The position numbers and the translations under genes were made by a program. From an uncultured Bacilli bacterium (GTDB lineage: Bacteria > Bacillota_I > Bacilli_A > RFN20 > CAG-631): a stretch of 32,100 nt of DNA. The notes under the pieces were generated by a model, which saw only the letters and a list, made by a program, of their open reading frames with translations, ran no database searches and was not told where the DNA came from. Positions 8,602 through 18,043 of the stretch are shown here, in pieces (within the stretch, counting starts at the first letter, position 1; the number at the start of each line of letters is the position of its first letter). Location: contig CAKPZU010000010.1 of the NCBI GenBank assembly GCA_934215405.1, positions 1 to 32,100 of the forward strand. The letters run 5' to 3'.

Positions 8602-9467
8602 AACAAAGAATTATTACAGGGGCATTAATGACTATATTTGTAACTCCTTTTATCATATTTGGTTCATATTCGATGGCTATATTTATATTAATACTTATGA
8701 GCTGTGGAATTATTGAATTATTAAAATGTCGTAAATTACCAATTTATTTTTATATAATTTGCTTTATTTCTAGCTTTTTATTAATCTTTGATGTACCTCT
8801 TTATATATTTGAAGAATATAGCTTTTCTTATCTTGAAGGAATATTACCAAATTATAAAATAAATATACTTTGGCTAATTTTATTTTTAATTTTAGTATTT
8901 ACAAGTGGAATATTTGATAAAAATATAGATGTAGGGGATATTTTTTATGCCTTTACCTCAATAACCTTATTATCACTTGGCTTAAAAGGATTATTATATT
9001 TAAGATCAATTGGTGGAGTTGATAATGCTTTAAAGGGCATGTGGATTGTAGCTTACTTGTTAATAGTAACCTGCTGTACAGATATTTTTGCTTATTTTGG
9101 TGGAATTAGCTGCTATAAAATACTTGGAAGCGATAATATTCATAAGCTAAATGAAAGAGTTTCTCCTAAAAAGACTATTGAAGGTACAATAATTGGAACT
9201 ATTTTTGGAACAGGATTAGGCTTTATATTTGCTATATTTGTTTTAAAGGATATGGCTTGGTATTATTATTTGTTGCTATCATTTATTTTATCACTTGTTG
9301 GTCAAATTGGTGATTTAACTATGTCTTTAATAAAAAGGCATTATCAAATAAAGGACTTTTCAAATTTACTTCCAGGACATGGAGGAGTACTTGATAGAAT
9401 TGATAGCTTATTATTAAATAGTATGGTTGCTGCTATATTTATGTCTATAATGCTATTTATGATTTAA
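8598..9467 (+). CDS. cdsA: Phosphatidate cytidylyltransferase
   Basis: This membrane enzyme makes CDP-diacylglycerol from phosphatidic acid and CTP for phospholipid synthesis. The 289-residue product is almost entirely hydrophobic, with about eight membrane segments. The CDP-diglyceride synthetase signature is complete near residues 243-270: an S-x-x-K-R start, then K-D-F, then LPGHGGVLDRID, which holds the acidic metal-binding residues. 'SPKKTIEG' upstream is also typical. It overlaps the uppS stop by 4 bases (ATGA), indicating translational coupling, and precedes dxr by 14 bases. Confidence 0.93.
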   Translation: MKQRIITGALMTIFVTPFIIFGSYSMAIFILILMSCGIIELLKCRKLPIYFYIICFISSFLLIFDVPLYIFEEYSFSYLEGILPNYKINILWLILFLILVFTSGIFDKNIDVGDIFYAFTSITLLSLGLKGLLYLRSIGGVDNALKGMWIVAYLLIVTCCTDIFAYFGGISCYKILGSDNIHKLNERVSPKKTIEGTIIGTIFGTGLGFIFAIFVLKDMAWYYYLLLSFILSLVGQIGDLTMSLIKRHYQIKDFSNLLPGHGGVLDRIDSLLLNSMVAAIFMSIMLFMI

Positions 9468-9481
9468 AGGAATTTGATAGA

Positions 9482-10618
9482 ATGAAAAGAGTTGCTATTT
9501 TAGGTGCTAGTGGTTCAATTGGCACTAATACTTTAGAGGTTATAAGACAAAATAAAGACAAGTTTGAGCTTGTTTCCTTTAGCGTTTATAATCAAATAGA
9601 TAAAATAGAAGCAATAATTTTAGAATTTAAAAGCGTCTATTTAATTGGAGTTAAGGATAAAAATGAAATAAAGGATTTAATAAATAAATATCCTAATATT
9701 TCTTTTTATGATAAGGATGAAGGATTAAATAAGGTTGCAAGCTCTAAGTGTGATATAGTTGTTAATGCCTTAGTTGGCTTTATTGGCTTAAAGCCAACAT
9801 TAGTAGCTATTGAAAATAATAAGGATGTAGCTTTAGCAAATAAAGAAACCTTAGTAGCTGGTGGTGAAATTGTTATTAAAGAGGCTAAAAAGCACAATGT
9901 TGCAATTCTTCCAGTTGATTCTGAGCATTCAGCAATTTTTCAATGCTTAGAAAAAGAAAACAAAGTTAAAAACATTGTTTTAACAGCTTCTGGGGGGCCA
10001 TTTTTTAAAAGAGATTTTAAGGATCTAGAAAATGTTAGTGTAGATGAGGCTTTAAATCATCCAACCTGGAAAATGGGAAGTAAAATTACTATTGATTCAG
10101 CAACAATGTTTAATAAAGCCTTTGAAATAATTGAGGCTTATTACTTATTTGATGTTAGCCCATCTAAAATAAAAGTAATAATTCATCCACAAAGTATTGT
10201 TCATTCATTAGTTACCTTTAAGGATAATGCAATGAAGGCTGAACTTGGTGTTAGTGATATGAAAATTCCTATTGCTTATGCTTTAAATTATCCTATAAGA
10301 TTAAATAATGTTGCTAAAAGCTTAAAGCTTGAAAAGGTGGCTAATCTTACCTTTTATAAGGCAAGTTATAAAAAATATAAGCCTTTAGCATTAGCTTATA
10401 AGGTATTAAAGCTAAAGAAAACATATCCATGTGTTTTAAATGCTGCTAACGAAGAAGCAGTAAAACTATTTTTAAATGGTAAAATTAAGTTCATAGATGT
10501 TTATAATATAGTAGAACAAACATTAAATGCTCATACACCTTTAAATGAAGCTTTGACTTATGATACAATTGTAAAAGCTGACTTATGGGCTAGAGAATAT
10601 GTAAGGAGGATGTATTAA
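9482..10618 (+). CDS. dxr: 1-deoxy-D-xylulose 5-phosphate reductoisomerase
   Basis: This is the committed step of the MEP isoprenoid pathway: NADPH-dependent conversion of DXP to MEP. It is 378 residues, a standard length. Seen: the NADPH-binding motif GASGSIG (residues 8-14), ANKETLVAGG, the metal/substrate motif DSEHSAIF (Asp146, Glu148), SGGPF, NHPTWKMG, and the active-site loop with NKAFEIIEA (Glu215, counterpart of E. coli Glu231). HPQSIVHS and the C-terminal NAANEEAV are also present. Together with uppS it links isoprenoid precursor supply to wall-lipid synthesis. Its TAA overlaps the rseP ATG by one base. Confidence 0.95.
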   Translation: MKRVAILGASGSIGTNTLEVIRQNKDKFELVSFSVYNQIDKIEAIILEFKSVYLIGVKDKNEIKDLINKYPNISFYDKDEGLNKVASSKCDIVVNALVGFIGLKPTLVAIENNKDVALANKETLVAGGEIVIKEAKKHNVAILPVDSEHSAIFQCLEKENKVKNIVLTASGGPFFKRDFKDLENVSVDEALNHPTWKMGSKITIDSATMFNKAFEIIEAYYLFDVSPSKIKVIIHPQSIVHSLVTFKDNAMKAELGVSDMKIPIAYALNYPIRLNNVAKSLKLEKVANLTFYKASYKKYKPLALAYKVLKLKKTYPCVLNAANEEAVKLFLNGKIKFIDVYNIVEQTLNAHTPLNEALTYDTIVKADLWAREYVRRMY

Positions 10619-11802
10619 TGTTATCAAAACTTATTTCAATTTTATTATTTGTTATTATTATTTGCTTTTTAATAGCTTGGCACGAGCTTGGACATTTATT
10701 AGCAGCTAAAAAATGTAATGTTTATTGCTATGAATATTCAATTGGCTTTGGACCAATTATTTATAAAAATGAAAAGCATGAAACAAAAATCTGTATTAGA
10801 GCAATTCCTCTTGGAGGATTTGTTAAAATGGCTGGTGAGGAAGGATTAAATGATGGAGAGGTCTTAAAGGATAATAATGGAAACGACATTCCATCAGATA
10901 GGATTCTTGCTAATAAGCCATTAAGAAAAAGAGCCTTAGTATTAGCAGCTGGTGGTTTAATGAATGTTTTATTTGCTTTAATTTGCTTTTATTTTTACAT
11001 TGCCTTTAATGATATTTCATTTGTAACTAACAAAGCCAATTCAACAGGGTTTGTAACACCACTTACTACTAATGAGGTAACTATTGCTTCAGATTCATTA
11101 TTAGCAAGTAAAGGAATGGAAACTAATGATAAGATTATTTTAATAAAAACAAGATTAAATGATGGCGAATATTATGAAGCACAAACAAATACATTTAAGG
11201 ATGTTCAAAATGCTTTAGATGAAAGAAAGCCATTATTAGTTGATGATGTTCAATATATTACAATAACTTATGTTGATGTTTCAGATAATAACAATGAATA
11301 TATAATTGATGTTAGCAGGACAATGTCACATATTGATGGAAAAGATGTGTTAAGTAAAATTGGTTTATCTCAAGGATTAAAGGCTTATGAATATAATCCT
11401 TTAACTGCTTTATATGGAACATTTCATTTTGCTGGCTATTATACAGTTGAGGTAGTTAAATCATTTGGAAGATTATTTATGGGTGATTTTTCGAGTCTAT
11501 CAGGATTAGTTGGAATTTATGGAACAATAGATGGAGTTACTTCAGGTGCTGCAGTGTCATTCGGGGTAAAAGTTTTAAATATGGTTTATATTGCTGGAGC
11601 TCTTTCATTTTCATTAGGATTCTTGAATTTAATACCATTTCCAGCTTTAGACGGAGGAAGATTATTCTTTGTAGCTCTTGAAGGTATTAGAAAGAAAAAA
11701 ATTAATCCTAATGTTGAAGCAACAATTCATTTTGTTGGAATAATTGTTTTATTTGCTTTAATGATTATTATTAACATTAGAGATATAATAGGTTTGTTTT
11801 AA
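10618..11802 (+). CDS. rseP: Site-2 family intramembrane zinc metalloprotease
   Basis: A 394-residue membrane protease that cleaves membrane-embedded substrates such as anti-sigma factors or remnant signal peptides. The zinc motif HELGH is at residues 22-26 in the first membrane segment. The third zinc ligand is in the C-terminal motif LIPFPALDGG (Asp345). Between them lies a PDZ-like region (about 135-240) and further membrane segments near 105-130, 320-345 and 370-390. The dxr-rseP order is the usual one in Bacillota. Its start overlaps the dxr stop, with AAGGAGG just upstream (10603-10609). The true substrate is not visible from sequence. Confidence 0.92.
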   Translation: MLSKLISILLFVIIICFLIAWHELGHLLAAKKCNVYCYEYSIGFGPIIYKNEKHETKICIRAIPLGGFVKMAGEEGLNDGEVLKDNNGNDIPSDRILANKPLRKRALVLAAGGLMNVLFALICFYFYIAFNDISFVTNKANSTGFVTPLTTNEVTIASDSLLASKGMETNDKIILIKTRLNDGEYYEAQTNTFKDVQNALDERKPLLVDDVQYITITYVDVSDNNNEYIIDVSRTMSHIDGKDVLSKIGLSQGLKAYEYNPLTALYGTFHFAGYYTVEVVKSFGRLFMGDFSSLSGLVGIYGTIDGVTSGAAVSFGVKVLNMVYIAGALSFSLGFLNLIPFPALDGGRLFFVALEGIRKKKINPNVEATIHFVGIIVLFALMIIINIRDIIGLF

Positions 11803-11805
11803 ATC

Positions 11806-11826
11806 AGCTAGTTTTTACTAGCTTTT
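11806..11826 (+). terminator. Weak intrinsic terminator or attenuator
   Basis: AGCTAG (11806-11811) pairs perfectly with CTAGCT (11818-11823) around a 6-base loop and is followed by a short T-run. It lies four bases after the rseP stop. The stem is short and AT-containing, so it probably only partly reduces read-through into polC. Confidence 0.4.
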
Positions 11827-11852
11827 AATACGCTTAGAAGGGACGTGAAAAT

Positions 11853-14800
11853 ATGGATAGTCGCTTGAAAAACACTTTAGATATGATAAAGCTAGATAAT
11901 AATCTTTATGACTATTTTGAAAGTGGTACCTTTAGTGAATTAAAATATAATAAGGAAAAAAAGATATATAGCATAACTATTGCTTTAGATAAGCCACTAC
12001 CAGTACAGGTTTATATAAAAACATTAGATAGCTTATCTAGCTATTTAAAGGAAAAAGATAGTGAGGTATTAGTAGCTCTATATATCACTTTAAATCAAAA
12101 ATGCTATGATAATAAATTAGTTAAGGAATATATTAACTATTATATTGATTGTAAAATTGAAAAAAAGGAATCTTTACTTTTCTTTAAGGATCAACCAATG
12201 ACAATTAAGGATGATTTTATTATAATTACCTATGATAGTGCTGTAATTGAAGAGCTATTAAATTTCTATAAGCCAAAATTTGAAAAATTTTTAAGTGCTT
12301 CTGGTTTTTCATATTTAAGAATAAAATATGTATATTTTGAGCCAGAAGAGGTAGTATTTGATTATGAAAAAGACAAAAAGGAATATGATGAGCTTTATAG
12401 TAAGTTTAAAGAAATGAAAGAAGAAGAAAAAAAGCAACAGCAAATTTTTGATAATAAAAATAAATTTAATAATCGTATTTCCTTTAAAAACAAGACATTT
12501 ACTAAGGTTGAACTTGATAAAATCCCTAAAAATATTGTTGATATAGAAGTTGAAGCTAAGGTTTTTGATGTGCAAGAAGAAGGAAAATCTGGTAAGAGAG
12601 TAAAGGTTAATTTTACTAATTATAAAACATCATATACCGCTCATGCTTGGACTAATAAGGAGCATACCTTAGATGAATTTAAAAAGCTAAAGGATAAATG
12701 GGTGGTTTTAAAAGGAACATTAGCCTATAATCAATTTGATAAGGAAGATTCCTTAGAACTATACACATATGAGGTTTTAGATAAAACAGATCCTGTTCGT
12801 GAGGATAATGAAGAAGTTAAGCGTGTGGAATTACATGCTCATACTAATATGTCAGCAATGGATGGAATTTGTGATGTTAAAAAGCTAGTTGATCAAGCAG
12901 CTAAATGGGGACATAAAGCAATTGCTATTACAGACCACGTAGCTGTGCAATCATTTCCAGATGCTCAACGTGAACAAGCTGCTTTAAAAAAGCAAGGGAT
13001 AGATATTAAAATTTTATATGGAATAGAACTAAACGTTGCTCCTCGTGCTTTAGATATTATTAAAAATCCATCACATATAAGCTTAAGTGATTCAACATAT
13101 GTTTTCTTTGACCTTGAAACATCTGGACTTTCTTGTGAATTTGATAAAATAATTGAATTTGGTGCTGTTAAATGTAAAAATGGCGTTGAAATTGATAGAA
13201 TTGATATTTTAATTAATCCAGGATTTGATGTTTCAGAATTTACAACAAATTTAACTGGAATCAGCAATGAAATGCTAAATGGTAAAAAAACAATTGAAGA
13301 GGTAATACCAACAATTGAAGCATTTATTAAGGATTCTATTTTAGTTGCTCATAATGCTTCATTCGATATTGGCTTTTTAACTCATGCTTTAAAGCATGAA
13401 TTAGTTAATCCAACAATAGATACTCTTCCTTTATCAAGATTTTTATTTCAAGATGAAAAAAGATATACCTTAGGTAGCTTATGCCGTAGTAAGGGTATTG
13501 ATTATGATGAAGAAAGTGCCCATAGAGGAGATTATGATGCTGAGGTATTAAAGGATTTATATTTAAGTGCTATTTTACCAGAATTAACCTCAAGGAATTT
13601 AGACCATGCAGCCTTAGAAAGCTTACAATCACATGAAGTTACTCGTAAAATGCACCCATATCATACAAATATATTAGTTAAAAATATGGTAGGAATGAAG
13701 AATTTGTTTAAAATATTAAGTATTGCTAATACACAGTATTTTACAGCTTTAGCCTTAGTTCCACCACAAATTATTAATGAGCATAGAGAAGGCTTAATTA
13801 TTGGCTCATCATGTGCTCGTGGAGAAATTTTTGAACTTGCTTCAACTAAAAGTGAAGCAGAAGTTGTTAATGCCATGAAATGGTATGATTATATAGAAAT
13901 ACAACCACTTGATCAATACTCAATTCTTGTTGATACTGGAAGAGTTGAATCAATGGAAAAGGTTAAAAAGATAATTAACTTTATGATTAAGTGTGCTAAT
14001 ATTGCAAATAAGCCTGTTTGTGCAACAGGAGATTTACATTATATTAATGAAGAAGAAGCTATAGCTCGTGAGGTATTTATTTCAACTCCGGCTATTGGTG
14101 GTGGTTATCATCCTTTATTTGATTATCATCATAGAATTAAAAAATATCCAATTCAAAACTTTAAAACAACAAGAGAAATGCTTGATGCTTTTAGCTGGCT
14201 AGGTGAAGATAAAGCTTATGAATATGTTGTTACTAATCCTAATAAAATAGCTGCTGAAATTGAATATTGCTATCCAATAAAGGATAAGCTATATCCACCA
14301 TCAATTCCATCATCAGATGAGCAATTAACTAATAAATGCTATGAAACTGCCCATCAAATGTATGGGAAGGTATTACCAGAAATAGTTGAAGCTAGATTAA
14401 AAAGAGAACTTGATTGTATTATTAAAAATGGTTATTCAATCATGTATGTTATTGCTAGTAAATGTGTTTTACACTCAAACGCTCAAGGCTTCTTAGTAGG
14501 ATCTCGTGGTTCAGTTGGTTCATCATTTGCTGCAACATGTGCTGGAATTACTGAAGTTAATCCATTAAAGCCACATTATAGATGTAAAAATTGTGGCTAT
14601 TCAGATTTTAATGTTGATGAAAAATATCGTTCAGGATTTGATTTGCCTGATAAGCCTTGTCCTAATTGTGGACACAAATTAATAGGCGATGGTCATAACA
14701 TTCCATTTGAAACATTCTTAGGCTTTAATGGTGATAAGGTTCCTGATATTGATTTAAACTTTTCGGCTTTAAACCAAGCAGATGCTCATTTATTTATTAG

Positions 14801-16157
14801 AGAAATGTTTGGTGAGGATCACGTATTTAGAGCTGGAACTATTGGCTCAGCGGCTACTAAAACAGCATTTGGTTATGCTAAAAAATATTATGAAAGCTTA
14901 GGTATTGAAATTAGAAATGCTGAGGCTGCTCGTATTGCTTTAATGTGTGAGGGTGTAAAACGTACAACAGGTCAACATCCTGGAGGCTTAATTGTTATCC
15001 CAAATGATATGGATGTTTATGACTTTACACCTGTTGGTCACCCAGCCGATGATATTGATTCGGAATGGCTAACAACTCACTTTGCTTTTGAAGCAATTCA
15101 TGATAATGTTTTAAAACTAGATATGCTAGGCCATGTTGACCCAACTGTTATTAGAATGCTACAAAATTTAACTGGAATAGATCCTAAGGATGTTCCACTT
15201 AATGACCCAAAAGTTATCGCTCAATTTAACGGTGGCTCTGTTTTAACAAGTGATACTTTAACAGCAGCAGGCCTTCCAGAATTTGGTACAACTGTAGCTC
15301 GTAAGATGTTAGTTGATACAAAACCTACAACCTTTGCTGACTTAACTAAGGTATCTGGATTGTCTCATGGTACTGACGTATTCTTTGGAAATATTCGTGA
15401 TTTAATCTTAGATAATTCTTGTGATATCGTTACCTGTATTGGTTGTCGTGATGATATTATGCTAATGCTAATGCAATATCATATTGAGCCTTTAACTTCA
15501 TTTAAAATCATGGAGGCCGTAAGAAAAGGAAAAGGATTATCTCCTGAATATGAAGCATTAATGGTTGAAAATAAGGTTCCGGATTGGTTTATTAAAGCAT
15601 GTAAGAAAATCAAATATCTATTCCCTAAGGCCCATGCGGTTGCATATTGCTTAATGGCTGTACGTATTGCTTGGTTTAAGTATTATTATCCACTTGAATA
15701 TTATGCATCATATTTTACATGGAGAAGTGATGCTTATGATATTGATGCTATGCTACTTGGAGAAAAGGAATTAACAAAACGCTTTGTGGCTTTAAATCAA
15801 AGAATTGATAAAAATGAAAAGCTTTCTGTTAAAGAAAGTGCATTACATACATTTTATGAAATTGCTATTGAAATGTATAAAAGAGGGATTTCTTTTTCTA
15901 ATATTAATCTTGATAAATCAAATGACGTTGAATTTGTTGTAGATAAAGAAAACAACCAAATTATTCCACCATTTAAGGTTTGTGATGGTATTGGAAGTAA
16001 CGCAGCAAGTAGTGTAGTTGAAGCTCGTAAAAATGGTCCATTTGTTTCAAAACAGGATTTAAGAGAAAGAACAAAACTTAATGATACAAATATTAAGCTA
16101 CTTGAAAAAATAGGAGCAATTGATTTAAATGAAACAGATCAATTGACATTATTCTAA
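11853..16157 (+). CDS. polC: DNA polymerase III alpha subunit, PolC type
   Basis: The replicative polymerase with built-in proofreading found in low-GC Bacillota. The product has 1434 residues, the full family length. Domain order: N-terminal region (1 to about 210), OB fold (about 215-320), PHP domain starting at the HAH motif (residues 328-330) and interrupted by a DEDDh exonuclease (DLETSG with Asp420/Glu422, later HNASFD and HRGDYDAEV). A zinc ribbon follows (Cys911, 914, 936, 939), then the palm with PDIDLNFS (Asp965, Asp967), GLSHGTDV and FPKAHAVAYC. All catalytic acidic residues appear present. In Bacillus, proS usually lies between rseP and polC; here it does not. The stop is one base before the GlmU-like gene. 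Confidence 0.96.
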   Translation: MDSRLKNTLDMIKLDNNLYDYFESGTFSELKYNKEKKIYSITIALDKPLPVQVYIKTLDSLSSYLKEKDSEVLVALYITLNQKCYDNKLVKEYINYYIDCKIEKKESLLFFKDQPMTIKDDFIIITYDSAVIEELLNFYKPKFEKFLSASGFSYLRIKYVYFEPEEVVFDYEKDKKEYDELYSKFKEMKEEEKKQQQIFDNKNKFNNRISFKNKTFTKVELDKIPKNIVDIEVEAKVFDVQEEGKSGKRVKVNFTNYKTSYTAHAWTNKEHTLDEFKKLKDKWVVLKGTLAYNQFDKEDSLELYTYEVLDKTDPVREDNEEVKRVELHAHTNMSAMDGICDVKKLVDQAAKWGHKAIAITDHVAVQSFPDAQREQAALKKQGIDIKILYGIELNVAPRALDIIKNPSHISLSDSTYVFFDLETSGLSCEFDKIIEFGAVKCKNGVEIDRIDILINPGFDVSEFTTNLTGISNEMLNGKKTIEEVIPTIEAFIKDSILVAHNASFDIGFLTHALKHELVNPTIDTLPLSRFLFQDEKRYTLGSLCRSKGIDYDEESAHRGDYDAEVLKDLYLSAILPELTSRNLDHAALESLQSHEVTRKMHPYHTNILVKNMVGMKNLFKILSIANTQYFTALALVPPQIINEHREGLIIGSSCARGEIFELASTKSEAEVVNAMKWYDYIEIQPLDQYSILVDTGRVESMEKVKKIINFMIKCANIANKPVCATGDLHYINEEEAIAREVFISTPAIGGGYHPLFDYHHRIKKYPIQNFKTTREMLDAFSWLGEDKAYEYVVTNPNKIAAEIEYCYPIKDKLYPPSIPSSDEQLTNKCYETAHQMYGKVLPEIVEARLKRELDCIIKNGYSIMYVIASKCVLHSNAQGFLVGSRGSVGSSFAATCAGITEVNPLKPHYRCKNCGYSDFNVDEKYRSGFDLPDKPCPNCGHKLIGDGHNIPFETFLGFNGDKVPDIDLNFSALNQADAHLFIREMFGEDHVFRAGTIGSAATKTAFGYAKKYYESLGIEIRNAEAARIALMCEGVKRTTGQHPGGLIVIPNDMDVYDFTPVGHPADDIDSEWLTTHFAFEAIHDNVLKLDMLGHVDPTVIRMLQNLTGIDPKDVPLNDPKVIAQFNGGSVLTSDTLTAAGLPEFGTTVARKMLVDTKPTTFADLTKVSGLSHGTDVFFGNIRDLILDNSCDIVTCIGCRDDIMLMLMQYHIEPLTSFKIMEAVRKGKGLSPEYEALMVENKVPDWFIKACKKIKYLFPKAHAVAYCLMAVRIAWFKYYYPLEYYASYFTWRSDAYDIDAMLLGEKELTKRFVALNQRIDKNEKLSVKESALHTFYEIAIEMYKRGISFSNINLDKSNDVEFVVDKENNQIIPPFKVCDGIGSNAASSVVEARKNGPFVSKQDLRERTKLNDTNIKLLEKIGAIDLNETDQLTLF

Positions 16158-16158
16158 T

Positions 16159-16896
16159 ATGAAGCTATTAGTAATATTATTAACTAATGATGATAGTAGC
16201 AAGATGAAATCCTATGTCAATAAATGTCCATCTTATATGTTTAAAATATTTGATGAACCATTAATTTCCTATACTAAGGATATTTATAAGGATATTGCTA
16301 CTAAAATATTAGTTATTAATGAAAATGAAGTCTCTTTAATAAAAAATGATATTAAAGAATATGATAATGTTTTAATATCTTATGCTAATATGCCTTTATT
16401 ATTAAAGGAATCAGTTAATAAAATGCTAAGCATTCATATAAAAAATAATAATGATGTTACACATAGTGATAATTTATTTATAATAAATTCAATAACCTTC
16501 TTAACTTTTCTATCAAAAAATTGTATTATTAATATAAGCAAGATACTAAAGGAGTGTGAGCATCAAGAATTTATAAAGCTTAATAGTCGTGAAACTAAAA
16601 TTATTGATACTAGATTTAAATTGCAAGAGGCAACAAAAATTATTCAAAAGCGAATAAATAAAAAGCATCTTGATAATGGAGTAAGTATTGTTGATATTGC
16701 TACAACCTATATAGGTAAGGATGTTTTAATAGGCAATGATACAACTATTTACCCAAACACTTATATTTTAGGTAAAAGTATTATTGGAGTTGACTGTGAA
16801 ATTGGCCCTAATGCTTATATCTATAATGGATTTATTGATAATAAGGAAAAATTAATAAATGTTTCTTATAATCAAAAAAATAGCAAAAATAAATAA
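16159..16896 (+). CDS. Truncated, probably inactive GlmU-like protein
   Basis: A 245-residue protein that aligns by eye with GlmU, which normally has about 455 residues and two enzymatic halves. The N-terminal nucleotidyltransferase signature (AAGxGTRM) is replaced by TNDDSSKM (residues 9-16). The metal-binding GDTPLL is replaced by ANMPLL, with Asn77 in place of the Asp, and the uridine-binding QxxxxGT segment is gone. The GlmU linker is well preserved: KIIQKRINKKHLDNGVSIVD, then hexapeptide turns YIGKDVLIGNDTTIYPNTYI and IIGVDCEIGPNAYI. The left-handed helix then stops, so the acetyltransferase active site is missing. It sits just before prs, the usual glmU position. It may be a structural relic or a regulator, and a full GlmU may exist elsewhere. 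The frame is intact, so it is not an obvious pseudogene. Confidence 0.8.
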   Translation: MKLLVILLTNDDSSKMKSYVNKCPSYMFKIFDEPLISYTKDIYKDIATKILVINENEVSLIKNDIKEYDNVLISYANMPLLLKESVNKMLSIHIKNNNDVTHSDNLFIINSITFLTFLSKNCIINISKILKECEHQEFIKLNSRETKIIDTRFKLQEATKIIQKRINKKHLDNGVSIVDIATTYIGKDVLIGNDTTIYPNTYILGKSIIGVDCEIGPNAYIYNGFIDNKEKLINVSYNQKNSKNK

Positions 16897-16911
16897 TAAG
16901 GGAGAAAAAAA

Positions 16912-17883
16912 ATGCTAGAACGTTTAAAATTAGTTAGTTTAACAGCGAATAAAGAATTAACAGAACAAATTGCAAAAGACTTAGGAGTTGAAGTAATGGA
17001 CTCAGTAGTTACTCACTTTGCTGATGGCGAAATCCTTTTTGAAGGAAAGCAATCATTTAGAGGAGATAACGTTTATATTATTCAATCAACTTGTGCTCCA
17101 GTTACTGAAAGATTAATGGAAGTATTAATATGCTGTGATGCTTTAAAAAGAGCTTCAGCTCGTTCAATTACTTGTATCATGCCTTATTTTGGCTATGCAA
17201 GACAAGATAGAAAAGCTAAAGCTAGACAACCAATTACTGCTAAATTAGTTGCTGATTTATTAACAACTGCTGGCTGTCAAAGAATTGTATGTACAGATTT
17301 ACATGCTTCACAAATTCAAGGATTTTTCAATATTCCTGTTGATGACGTTTCTGCATTACCTATTTTCTATAAATATTTTAATGAATTAAATCTTGAAGAT
17401 GTTGTATGTGTATCACCAGATCATGGTGGTGTTGTAAGAACATCAAAGCTTGCTGAAAAGCTAAATGCTCCAATAGCAATTATTGATAAGCGTAGACCTC
17501 GTCCAAATGAAGCAGAGGTATTTGCTATCGTTGGTGATGTAAAAGATAAAAATTGTATCATTGTTGATGATATTGTTGATACAGCTGGTACTTTATGTAT
17601 TGCTGCTGAAAAGCTAAAATCACTTGGTGCAAAGCATGTTTATGCTGCTATTTCTCATGGTGTTTTATCAGGGCCAGCAATTGATAGAATTAATAATTCT
17701 TCTTTAGAAAAGCTTGTAATTACTGATACAATTCCACTTGATGAAAGTAAGAAGAGCGATAAGATTGAAGTATTATCAATGGCTGAATTATTCTCAAGAA
17801 TTATTCTAGCATTAGAGCAAGGGAAATCATTATCAGCAGTTCATAAAAGCTTTGCTAATGAGCATTATAATAAAAATAAATAA
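16912..17883 (+). CDS. prs: Ribose-phosphate pyrophosphokinase
   Basis: This enzyme makes PRPP from ribose 5-phosphate and ATP for nucleotide, His and Trp synthesis. It is 323 residues, normal length. Seen: FADGEI near the N-terminus, the ATP/flexible region RQDRKAKARQPITAK, DLHASQIQGFF, the SPDHGG motif, KRRPRPNEAEV, and the PRPP-binding loop VDDIVDTAGT (residues 218-227). GGGAG precedes the ATG, and the gene is 15 bases after the GlmU-like gene. A terminator follows, so it closes the housekeeping block. Confidence 0.95.
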   Translation: MLERLKLVSLTANKELTEQIAKDLGVEVMDSVVTHFADGEILFEGKQSFRGDNVYIIQSTCAPVTERLMEVLICCDALKRASARSITCIMPYFGYARQDRKAKARQPITAKLVADLLTTAGCQRIVCTDLHASQIQGFFNIPVDDVSALPIFYKYFNELNLEDVVCVSPDHGGVVRTSKLAEKLNAPIAIIDKRRPRPNEAEVFAIVGDVKDKNCIIVDDIVDTAGTLCIAAEKLKSLGAKHVYAAISHGVLSGPAIDRINNSSLEKLVITDTIPLDESKKSDKIEVLSMAELFSRIILALEQGKSLSAVHKSFANEHYNKNK

Positions 17884-17895
17884 TTTTACTAAAAT

Positions 17896-17923
17896 GGTGT
17901 TTAATAAACATCTTTTTATTTTT
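17896..17923 (+). terminator. Intrinsic terminator after prs
   Basis: GGTGTTT (17896-17902) pairs with AAACATC (17906-17912), one pair being G-U, followed by a T-rich tract with one A and 13 bases after the prs stop. Confidence 0.7.
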
Positions 17924-17944
17924 GAACAAAAGTAATACATATTT

Positions 17945-17961
17945 TTGGCTAATTTTGCCAA
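17945..17961. promoter_or_regulatory. Inverted repeat, candidate operator for the GH32 operon
   Basis: TTGGC and GCCAA flank a 7-base spacer (17945-17961), just upstream of the probable GH32 promoter. In this AT-rich background such a GC-containing palindrome is uncommon. It does not match the cre consensus for CcpA. Its role as a repressor or activator site is inference. Confidence 0.4.
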
Positions 17962-17987
17962 TCATATTTTAACCTAAAAATAATTCT

Positions 17988-17996
17988 TGTTATAAT
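17988..17996 (+). promoter_or_regulatory. Extended -10 promoter for the GH32 gene
   Basis: TGTTATAAT is a complete extended -10 element (TGnTATAAT), 47 bases before the GH32 ATG. No good -35 is found at 17 bases, which is common for extended -10 promoters. Confidence 0.65.
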
Positions 17997-18043
17997 AATA
18001 TCAAGATTTTAAAGAAATTAAAAAATATAGAAAGGAATGTATT

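Noticed and set aside
12315..13876. Minus-strand open frames inside polC
   Set aside because: They are antisense to a full-length, motif-complete polC and show no family features or ribosome sites.
16159..16896. A functional glmU
   Set aside because: Both active sites are missing or altered and the length is about half that of the family.
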